Origin: Paenibacillus sp. FSL A5-0031
GTDB taxonomy: Bacteria; Bacillota; Bacilli; Paenibacillales; Paenibacillaceae
Assembly (NCBI RefSeq): GCF_001956295.1
Contig: NZ_MRTD01000010.1
Coordinates: 124,001 to 188,000, forward strand
DNA: 64,000 nt
Direction: 5' to 3'
Notes under the pieces: model-generated
Told to the model about the DNA's origin: nothing
Database searches by the model: none
Seen by the model: only the letters and a program-made list of their open reading frames with translations
Made by a program: the position numbers and the translations under genes
Part shown: positions 8,281 through 16,500 of the stretch, one piece after another
How positions within the stretch are numbered: the first letter of the stretch is position 1
Layout: every line of letters begins with the position of its first letter

Positions 8281-9570
8281 TTAGCTTTCAGTAATGGTTC
8301 GCGCTTCTTTCCAGCGCCTATTGTATTCGGTAAACACCTTCTGCAAATCTGGAGAGGCAATCCACTCTTGAATATAATCGCCGGACCAAAATGCAATTTG
8401 AGCTGTATTCGCAATTTCAAGCAAGAGGTCGTCTGGCACTCTTCGCTCCAGAAATTCGATGTTGAACGATAAAAACTGTTGAAATTGCGGCAAGGAAGGC
8501 TGCTTATCCTCAATCACAGGCAAGAAACCCGAATCATCAACATAACCAGATTCGTTTACAAAAAATTTGACCCACGCCTCGGCAAGCTCTTTATTCTCGC
8601 TAAATTTGCTTACGCCCACAAACCAATCCGGGCTTAGCGGCGAGAAGCGCTTCTCGCTATTGTCGTAAGGGAATGGGAAAAATCCGATATCTTCCGATTT
8701 CGCACCCGCTGCAATAACTTGATTAATGACCCAGTTACCCATTAAATACATGGCGGCTCTACCGTCAGCAAGCTCTTTTTTGGATGTTTCCCATTGATTC
8801 GTGAGCAATTGGTTTTCCACATAACCTTTTGATATTAATGTTTTGACGATGGAAATTGACTGTCCCCATGCATTATCAATAGTCCACGGCTCGTCCGTGT
8901 TGACCATATTATTTAAATAGTCGGCATTGCCAGTCATATAGCTGACTAAATCCTCTCCCCAAGTCATAAGCGGCCACTGAGCGCCATAGTTCAGATAGAC
9001 AGGCACAATGCCGGCTTTCTTTAGCTTCTCGCATGCTGCATAAAACTGCTCCAAGGTCGTTGGAATTTGTGTAATGCCTGCCTTTTTGAAAGCTTGCTTA
9101 TTATATACGATCCCTGTCGTGGAAGCGCCGGTAGCAATGCCAAAGCGTTGTCCAGCATATGCTTTAAAGTCTGCAAAATGAATATGCTCAAACAAACTGT
9201 CGCTTAGCGGCTCAAAATAATCAGGCAAATCTTCATTTTTAATATTGTTCGGAAGCAGCAGCACATCGCCTAAGCTTCGAGTGGATAAGCGCAGCATAAT
9301 ATCGCTGGCATAATTGGTTATGCCCTCAAACTTGACCGTTACGCCAGGATTCAGCTGTGCAAATTGATCCGCATATTTTTGAAACACGCCATTCTCCATC
9401 AGATCAACACGATTGGTCATTACGTTAATCGTCACATTTTGATTAGCTTGTTCCTCTTTGCTAACAGGCTCCTTTTCCTTTTCGCTGTTGACTTGTGTCT
9501 TCTGGCATCCCGTCAAGCCTATGCTGGACAAAAGAACAATAAGCAGCAGCATACAAATGTATTTGTTCAT
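8281..9570 (-). CDS. Extracellular solute-binding lipoprotein (family 1, sugar type)
   Basis: A 429-aa lipoprotein. The ATG at 9570 (MNKYICMLLLIVLL) is preferred over 9588 because GAGGGAG lies upstream and the signal peptide then has the normal length, ending in the lipobox GLTGC. The body has CUT1 binding-protein features (VTINVMTNRVDLM, then FAQLNPGVTVKFEG, IVYNKQAFKKAGITQIPTT, AMYLMGNWV). The kinase stop codon overlaps the longer start. No permease gene is adjacent, so the protein either feeds an importer encoded elsewhere or acts as a ligand sensor for the neighbouring YesM-type kinase. The second option is inference from gene order. Confidence 0.88.
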   Translation of the reverse strand: MNKYICMLLLIVLLSSIGLTGCQKTQVNSEKEKEPVSKEEQANQNVTINVMTNRVDLMENGVFQKYADQFAQLNPGVTVKFEGITNYASDIMLRLSTRSLGDVLLLPNNIKNEDLPDYFEPLSDSLFEHIHFADFKAYAGQRFGIATGASTTGIVYNKQAFKKAGITQIPTTLEQFYAACEKLKKAGIVPVYLNYGAQWPLMTWGEDLVSYMTGNADYLNNMVNTDEPWTIDNAWGQSISIVKTLISKGYVENQLLTNQWETSKKELADGRAAMYLMGNWVINQVIAAGAKSEDIGFFPFPYDNSEKRFSPLSPDWFVGVSKFSENKELAEAWVKFFVNESGYVDDSGFLPVIEDKQPSLPQFQQFLSFNIEFLERRVPDDLLLEIANTAQIAFWSGDYIQEWIASPDLQKVFTEYNRRWKEARTITES

Positions 9571-9587
9571 GCAGCGTCTCTCCCTCA

Positions 9588-11438
9588 TTATAATGGAAAC
9601 TGTAAAATAACCTCGGTGCCTTTATCCCGTTCACTGGTCACCTTCAAGCCATACGCGTTTCCGTAGTGGAGCTTGATACGCTCGTTTACATTTTTCAAGC
9701 CGATTCCGCCTGATTTGCGCTTGACGACCGCTTCCTCCGATCCTGCAAGTGAACGGTTTAAGCGATCTAATGTATCCTCATCCATGCCAAGCCCATCATC
9801 TCTTATCCGAAGCAGCACACCATGCGGCGTACGCTCGCTGCTCATCACAATTCTCATCGAAGCCTTATTGTCATCCATGCCGTGATAAATTGCATTCTCG
9901 ACAATGGGCTGCAGCACAAGCTTAATCATAGGATACTTCAGCATGTCATCGGTTATATGCGTTTCTAAATGGAAGCGGTTCGGATAACGATAATTAAGCA
10001 TTTCCACATAGTTGCGCATATGCAGAACCTCATTCTCCAGCGTTACTTCCTCATGCAAATCGCTTATGCTGTATCGCAGCAGCTTCCCGAGTATGGCAAT
10101 CATGTCGGCTGCGATCTGATCGTCGTTCAGCTCAGCCGCCATTCGTATCGATTCGAGCGTATTATACATGAAATGCGGATTGATCTGGCTTTGCAGCGCG
10201 TGCAGTTCAGCTTCCTTCTTCTTTGTTTCCATCAAATAAATATCCTGAATGAGGTGATCAATTCGGACAATCATTCGGTTGAACTGATTGCCTAGCTGGC
10301 CTACCTCGTCCCGATATTTCACTTGAAACTGAACGTTAAAGTCACCCTCCTGCACGTTCTTCATCAATCGCATCATTTTGCGGAGCGGATTCGTTAGTGC
10401 AAAGGAAAACACAACCGATATGAAAAGCGCGACGATAATCGTAATAATCGTAGCAATCCAAGTTACGTTGCGAATGACAACGGCATCTTTCGTCAGCTCA
10501 CTATCCGGAATGGAGGTCATTACCTTCCATTTCGTATTGGGCGAGGTCGTATAAATGTATAAACGATTAACACCATCACGCTCAAAATAAAAGCTCCCCT
10601 TCGTGCCCTTTGCTTGGGCTACCGTAGGATCACTCATAATGTTTGTGGCCATTCGCTGCTTGTCGCTATCATAAACGACATTGCCGAGCTCATCGATAAT
10701 GACCGATTTTCCATTTGTCACCTTGTCGAGCTCACTCATTTGATCCTCAATGACGCTAATATTCGCATCCACCGCAATCATGCCGATAGGCTTAAGCGAT
10801 TTATCAATCACCTTGCGAACGACGGTAAACGCATATTTGACGCTCTGCAAATTGCTCGTATATTTTTGCGTGCTGAACAGTCTCGCTTCACCGCCGGAAG
10901 TATTAATGAGCTCTCGCCATTTCTCATAGCTCTCCTTCACGTTCAGCCGAATGCCGCCGCCTGCTGTTGAATAATAGCCATTGCCGAACTGATCAAATAT
11001 ATAAACCGAGTTGGCGCCGCGTTTTATCGTATTGATGAACGAAATATTTCCCTCTATGCCTCGCTGGATCAAGAGCAGAAGGTCAAAATCGTCAGGCACC
11101 TGATTGCTATTATCGATCGACGTTTGCTGCCTTTTCTCGTAATAGCTGTTTGAGAGAATCAGATTTTGTTTGATATCGTTCTGGTACGCTGGAATGGAGG
11201 AAATACGTATCATATCCTCGATATAATCGTCAACACGAACCATCATGTTCTCAAGCATCTTGGTCGAATAAACAATCGTTTTCTCCTCAATCGAACGCGA
11301 GTAATTGCTATATGAGATGTAGCCTATAAACGATAACGGCAGCGTGATTAGAAGCAGGAAAACGATAAAAAGCTTCCCCTCCATTCTCATGCTGCCTAAA
11401 GCTGCCCATATGCGCCACAATCGTTTTCTGGGGCTCAT
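9588..11438 (-). CDS. YesM-type sensor histidine kinase
   Basis: A 616-aa membrane kinase. It has an N-terminal membrane segment (FIVFLLLITLPLSFIGYI, about residues 24-41), a large extracellular Cache-like sensor domain, a second membrane segment near 325-350, a HAMP linker, the phospho-acceptor motif QSQINPHFMYNTLES with His at about 420, and an HATPase domain (VLQPIVENAIYHG, then DDGLGM and GGIGLKNVNERI). This is the LytS/YesM class that normally works with an AraC-type YesN regulator. Here the expected partner is missing: the next genes are a solute-binding protein and a LacI regulator. The ATG at 11438 has GGGAGAG upstream. It follows the SDR gene by 20 bp. Confidence 0.92.
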   Translation of the reverse strand: MSPRKRLWRIWAALGSMRMEGKLFIVFLLLITLPLSFIGYISYSNYSRSIEEKTIVYSTKMLENMMVRVDDYIEDMIRISSIPAYQNDIKQNLILSNSYYEKRQQTSIDNSNQVPDDFDLLLLIQRGIEGNISFINTIKRGANSVYIFDQFGNGYYSTAGGGIRLNVKESYEKWRELINTSGGEARLFSTQKYTSNLQSVKYAFTVVRKVIDKSLKPIGMIAVDANISVIEDQMSELDKVTNGKSVIIDELGNVVYDSDKQRMATNIMSDPTVAQAKGTKGSFYFERDGVNRLYIYTTSPNTKWKVMTSIPDSELTKDAVVIRNVTWIATIITIIVALFISVVFSFALTNPLRKMMRLMKNVQEGDFNVQFQVKYRDEVGQLGNQFNRMIVRIDHLIQDIYLMETKKKEAELHALQSQINPHFMYNTLESIRMAAELNDDQIAADMIAILGKLLRYSISDLHEEVTLENEVLHMRNYVEMLNYRYPNRFHLETHITDDMLKYPMIKLVLQPIVENAIYHGMDDNKASMRIVMSSERTPHGVLLRIRDDGLGMDEDTLDRLNRSLAGSEEAVVKRKSGGIGLKNVNERIKLHYGNAYGLKVTSERDKGTEVILQFPL

Positions 11439-11458
11439 CCTCTTAACTCTCCCTTATT

Positions 11459-12220
11459 CTAGATGGCAGGCATAACGTTTCCGCCGTTTACAGGAATGTA
11501 AGCGCCAGTTATAAAGCTTGCTAGATCCGATGCTAGAAAAGCGACCGTATTGGCAATCTCTTGGTCCGTTCCTCTGCGTTTAAGCGGAACGTTTTGTGAA
11601 TAAGCAAGGTTCTCCTCCGTACCGGTGGCACGATCGCGATCACTGATGGTCCACCCTGGCGCCACCTGATTAACCGTAATTTGATGCTCCCCAGCTTCTT
11701 TCGCTAACACACGATAGACGCCATCCATCCCGCGTTTCCCAGCTGTATAGGCTGATTGTCCCGCAAAATTTTGCATCGCGCATTCGGTGTTGATGCCAAT
11801 GACTCTACCGCCGCCCCGCTCGATCATCGCTGGCACAAAAGCTTTTGCTAAAAAGACGCTTTGCAATACGCAGGATTCGAATTGGCTGACGTAATCAGCA
11901 ACAGGCTGTTCTAGTATGCTTGTCCATTGGTACTGAATGACCGCGTTAGCGACAACGATGTCTACATGGCCGAGCTCCTCTGTTACCTTAGCTTTCATTT
12001 CATTAATATGCTGTTCATTCGTTACGTCTGCTTGTACGATCATCGCTTTTCTGCCCATAGCTGTAATTTCCGTCTGCAATTCTTTGGCCTTTGCTTCGTT
12101 ATTATTGTAGTGCAGAACGATGTTAGCGCCGCAGCTTGCCAGTGTACGTGCCATAACCCGTCCTAAATCGCCAGTAGCTCCTGTGATTAAAGCTGTTTTA
12201 TTAGAAAGATCAATTTGCAT
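11459..12220 (-). CDS. SDR family NAD(P)-dependent oxidoreductase
   Basis: A 253-aa classical short-chain dehydrogenase. The cofactor motif TGATGDLG lies at residues 13-20, NAV at about 92 (NAG equivalent) and the catalytic pair YTAGK at 158-162. The usual catalytic Ser, 13 residues before the Tyr, is Thr145 here (INTECA), which may still work. The C-terminal ITGAYIPVNGG is typical of FabG-like members. The ATG at 12220 is preferred to the GTG at 12232 because the ribosome site AAAGGTGA overlaps the GTG. It leads a tight run with the YesM kinase, the binding protein and the LacI gene, so it probably oxidises or reduces a sugar or polyol. The substrate is unknown. Confidence 0.9.
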   Translation of the reverse strand: MQIDLSNKTALITGATGDLGRVMARTLASCGANIVLHYNNNEAKAKELQTEITAMGRKAMIVQADVTNEQHINEMKAKVTEELGHVDIVVANAVIQYQWTSILEQPVADYVSQFESCVLQSVFLAKAFVPAMIERGGGRVIGINTECAMQNFAGQSAYTAGKRGMDGVYRVLAKEAGEHQITVNQVAPGWTISDRDRATGTEENLAYSQNVPLKRRGTDQEIANTVAFLASDLASFITGAYIPVNGGNVMPAI

Positions 12221-12291
12221 GAATAAGGTCACCTTTCTTTATGGAAACAGATTTGTTAGATCATTTGCTAATAATTATGCTACCAAAAAAT

Positions 12292-12326
12292 ATTCATTTT
12301 ATAAAGCTTATCCAAAAAAAATGAAT
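12292..12326. promoter_or_regulatory. Inverted repeat in the divergent SDR / ArsR-like intergenic region
   Basis: Two 9-bp arms, ATTCATTTT and AAAATGAAT, are separated by 17 bp and lie in the 290-bp gap between two divergent genes. This could be an operator for the ArsR-like regulator or a chance feature of an A+T-rich gap. The rest of the gap holds the promoter at 12416-12444 and nothing else I can assign. Confidence 0.25.
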
Positions 12327-12415
12327 TTGTACACACAAGTAAACGATACGGCGAATTAATTTACAATATGGTTATCTTCTTCATGGCTTTCAGCGGCTAT
12401 TTCAAGCAATATTCC

Positions 12416-12444
12416 TTGTGATTTCGACTATTTTCATGTATATT
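12416..12444 (+). promoter_or_regulatory. Sigma-A-like promoter of the ArsR-like regulator gene
   Basis: TTGTGA (12416-12421), a 17-bp spacer and TATATT (12439-12444) precede the regulator gene by 66 bp. Confidence 0.45.
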
Positions 12445-12510
12445 ACAGACTATAGCCTACTCTAAACATTCACATATGTATTAATAATAACTCTTATTCG
12501 GAGGTAACCC

Positions 12511-13443
12511 TTGAAAATCGAGCTATCAGAGCAAAGCCTGCCTATATTTGAGGCTATATCGAGTAATGTACGTATTCAAATGATTCACCTGCTCTCCAAA
12601 AAATCAATGAACATTCGCGAGCTGGCAGAGGCTTTAGGCTTAAGCAGTGCAATCATGACAATGCACGTAAAAAAGCTCGAGAAGGCCGGAATCATCAAAT
12701 CCGAAATGACTCCTGGCAAAGGCGGTGCCGCTCAGAAGGTGTGCTCGCTTAGCATGGATGGACTTGAAATAGCATTCCCCCGCAAGGACGTCGTACAGCG
12801 CGAGTCAAGAAGAACCGAGGTTTCCATCGGACACTATACCGATCTCAACATCGTTCCTACATGCGGCATTTGCACGACGGAAAAGGTTATCGGAATTTTC
12901 GACGACCCCCGCTACTTTCTTGATCCCGATCGCGTGAACGCCAAAATATTATGGTTCTCGCAAGGTTATATCGAATACAAAATTCCTAACTTCCTATTAA
13001 CGAGCGAGAGTCCAGACGAGCTCGAAATTTCGATGGAAATTTCGTCTGAAGCGCCTCTCACCAATATGAACTGGCCTTCGGATCTTACGTTTTTCTTTAA
13101 TGGTGTAAATGTTGGCATGTGGACGAGCCCTGCCGATTATGGAGGAAAAGGCAAGCTTAACCCACCTTGGTGGTTTGATGATGTCAACCAATTCGGGTTA
13201 TTGAAGCGGTTGATTATTAAGAAGGATGGCACTTACATGGACGGCCTTAGGCTCTCGGATGTAAGTCTCGACCAGATTGATATTAGCAACAGTCACTGGA
13301 CGTTCCGCATTGCGATTTTGGAGGATGCTGAGCATATTGGCGGCTTTACTTTATTCGGCTCTGGTTTCGGAAACTATAATCAGGATCTCATTTTCAAGCT
13401 GTACTATACGAAGCTGGCGCAAGAGGATCGGACAACCGTCTAA
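12511..13443 (+). CDS. ArsR-like winged-helix regulator with a long uncharacterised C-terminal domain
   Basis: A 310-aa protein starting at TTG 12511 behind a strong GGAGGT. Residues about 1-90 form an ArsR/SmtB-type winged helix (SNVRIQMIHLLSKKSMNIRE, then LAEALGLSSAIMTMHVKKLE and the KAGIIKSEM turn). The remaining 220 residues are not a domain I recognise. They include a CGIC motif (Cys at about 122 and 125), FDDPRYF, and a predicted beta-rich stretch with NWPSDLTFFFNGVNVGMW and WWFDDVNQFG. Similar two-part regulators occur near sugar genes in Paenibacillus-type genomes, from general knowledge. It is divergent from the SDR/kinase run and may control it. The role of the cysteines (metal or redox) is open. 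Confidence 0.75.
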   Translation: MKIELSEQSLPIFEAISSNVRIQMIHLLSKKSMNIRELAEALGLSSAIMTMHVKKLEKAGIIKSEMTPGKGGAAQKVCSLSMDGLEIAFPRKDVVQRESRRTEVSIGHYTDLNIVPTCGICTTEKVIGIFDDPRYFLDPDRVNAKILWFSQGYIEYKIPNFLLTSESPDELEISMEISSEAPLTNMNWPSDLTFFFNGVNVGMWTSPADYGGKGKLNPPWWFDDVNQFGLLKRLIIKKDGTYMDGLRLSDVSLDQIDISNSHWTFRIAILEDAEHIGGFTLFGSGFGNYNQDLIFKLYYTKLAQEDRTTV

Positions 13444-13461
13444 TCTGCTAGATACGAAGAA

Positions 13462-13495
13462 AAGAAGAGGAGCCCCGCTTGGGGCTCCTCTTCTT
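13462..13495. terminator. Bidirectional intrinsic terminator
   Basis: A perfect 15-bp stem (AAGAAGAGGAGCCCC and its complement) with a 4-base loop lies between the convergent ArsR-like gene (ends 13443) and the SLH-protein gene (ends 13537). Short T- or C/T-rich tails are present on both sides. Confidence 0.85.
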
Positions 13496-13536
13496 TATCT
13501 TGATTAAGCTGCTTCCTGTCATACTGCCTCGTTAAT

Positions 13537-16500
13537 CTATTCTTTCTCTGATAGCAAATTCAATATTCGGTAAAGAAAAACTGCTGTTTCAGCACGAGTA
13601 GTATGACTGCTTGGCTTGATCATGCCGCCATCGCCTTGAATGAGCCCTAGCTCAATCATGCCTGCTATGCTGCCGGCTGCATAATCTGGCACCTTATCTG
13701 CATCCTTGAAGCTGCTGAGCGATGCAATATCGCTAGGTAGCTCTAACGCTTCCGCTGCCTTTAATGCCCGCGCTGCCATAACCATCATATCTTGCCTTGT
13801 CATCTTTGCTTTCGGCTCAAATCGTCCACCTTCCATGCCGGTAACGATACCTAGCTTCTTGGCAATAGCCACTGCATCATAATAATAATCCTGTGGCTGA
13901 ACATCTGTAAATGTATCGCTTGCCTCCGCTTTCAAGCCTAGCGCTCTTACAAGCATTAGAATAAAGTCTGCTCGGCTTACCTGTACAGCCGGGCTGAAGG
14001 TTGCAGCCGATGTTCCTTTTACGATACCTAAGGCAGCCAACTTCTCAACCGCTTCCTGCGCCCAAGAGTATTTGCCGAGATCTGTAAAGGCTGCTGTAGG
14101 CTGTTTATAAAATACTGCATAGATCCCCATACGGTCTGTTTGGAACCTGATACGTTTATCTGAGTCTGAATAGGCTGCTGAAGCAATTGCTGATGCTGTT
14201 CCTTGTTCATTAATGGACAAAATACCGATTCTTGACGCTGTCTCGCTGCCTGTTAACAAATACGGAACCGTAACGATAATCGGTGCTTTTGCATTGTTCC
14301 ATGTATAAGCCTTTCCATCCAATAGCGCCGAAAGCTCAACGACTGCTCTTTCACCTACCTGGATCTGTACATCCTGCTTCAACGTTTTAAGGTCCCGCTC
14401 GCCAATGATAAGACGCAGCTCCTTGCCAAGCTCTGCTGACTTAACCAGCATCTGTCCAGAAAGCAAAATCGTTGCTTTAGGCGTCGTTACTTCAATAAGC
14501 AAGTTAGGATGGTCAGATAAGAAGGATACAGGAAGATCCAATGCATATTTCGCTGCCTCGCCGTTTTTCTTAAGCACAATCGTTGCTTTCAGCTTTCCGT
14601 CTTTATCTGCTTTCGCCCGAGCTATCGCTTTCTGCAGGTCTTGTTCACTGACCACACCGACAGCCATCGTTCCGCTCGGATCAAGCTTAGTGCTCATTTC
14701 CACTTTGACAGAACCATCTGCTTGCAGCTGGAACAAGTCAGGAGTGGAAATAACCGAGTCCCCGCCTCCTCCACCAGTCGATGCTTTCTTGTATTCAAAA
14801 GTAACCCGCTTAGGCTCGCTCATATCATCTAATGCTAGATACGCCTCATAGATACCCTCTGCATCACCTGTCAATGTAAAGGCGAATTGAAAGTTTCCTG
14901 CTTCTGTACTCGTCGTCTCAGCTGTGTAATTCACCTTGCCTTGTGGATCAAGCACCTTCAAGCTTACTTTTGTATGATCGCCATTCACCACTAACCCATC
15001 AATTGTTACCTTTTTTGCCGCAGTATCTAGTCCTGCTTTAAGTCCTTCTATCGTCTTAATAAGCTCAATCTCTTTCTTGTATTCAAAAGTAATCTTCTCC
15101 GGCTCACTCATATCATCTGTTGCTAGATAGGCCTCATAGGTTCCCTCTAGTTCACCTGTAAGTGTAAAGTCGAATTGGAAGTTTCCTGCAGCTTCACTCA
15201 TCTTCTTCGCTTCATATTGAACTTTGCCTTGTGGATCGACGACTTTCAAACTTACGTTTGCAAGATCGCCATTCATCACTAGACCGTCTAAAGTTACTTT
15301 TTTGGATGCCGCATCTACCGTAGTTTTAATTCCTTCAATAGACTTGGCTTCTTCTGCTCCCGATAAGTGATAAACGCCAAATTCATAGAACGAATATCCG
15401 TAAAATGTTGCTCTTTCTATCCCTTCAAATTTAATGTATCTAGCCTTGATAGGGTCAAAATGAACCGTTTCTTTGCCGTCTTTCGCCGTAATTACGCCAG
15501 CATTTTCCTTGATCACACTCTTCCAATTTTGCTTATCATCGGAGACGAGTAATTTATAGGTTTTTGCGCGAGCGTATTCCCAATCAATCGTTACAGTGTC
15601 CATCTCCGTCACTTCTCCGAGATCGACCTGGAACCATGTGTTGTTCAGCAGTTCACTTGCCCATCTTGTTGAAGGGAATCCATCAACTGCTCTCCCCGGA
15701 GCATAATTTGGATTATCAGCTTCTACTGTAGATGCTTCCGCGGCCTTATTCTGTGCCAAATTTCCAAGCAGGTAATAGACGTCTTCCTTCAGCGTGCTGT
15801 ACGCCCCGTCTGTAATCATATGCTCTTTTTTCAGAAGCTCCAGCTTCGCATTAAAGCCTTTTAAGTACTTGGTAAACTTCGTCTTGTCGTTTCCTTCGAA
15901 CCGGCTCATCATCTCCAAATAATTGTTCAGCGAGCGAGCTGCTTCGTCATTCGTGATTTGTTTGGTTTCCTTGTAGCTTTCAATTAATGTTTTCAAATCG
16001 GATGCGCTGGTACCCGCTTCAATCACATAAAATGTTTTCTCCGATTTGCCTGCTGCTACGGTAATGACAAGCTCATGTTTTCCTGGCTTGCCTGCCAAAT
16101 TTACAACCGTTCCTTCTGTGTAAGGCTTGCCATTAAAGGTAGCAGTTACTTTATTCAATCCGCTTCCATCATCATTGATTAATTTCCATGTAAACGAAAC
16201 GGGTTCTCTTTCCGAAATAGCCACTCCGCTTTGAAGCACTTGGCCATTCATTTGTACTTCTGCCTTTGGAGGGGCAGCGTTGTTCGCTTGATACGTTCCA
16301 TTTATAAATTGATAGAGCCAATCGTACAAAATGCGTGTTGCAGGATCAGCACTTACCGCCGTATCAAATACAGCATTATTACCTTGGTAGTAGGCTTTAA
16401 AGGCTGATTGCATAAAGCCGGTTTGGACGCCGCTGTTTAAATAATCAACATATCGCTCCCTAAACACGCCATCAGTCACCATACGATCATCAAACTCGAG

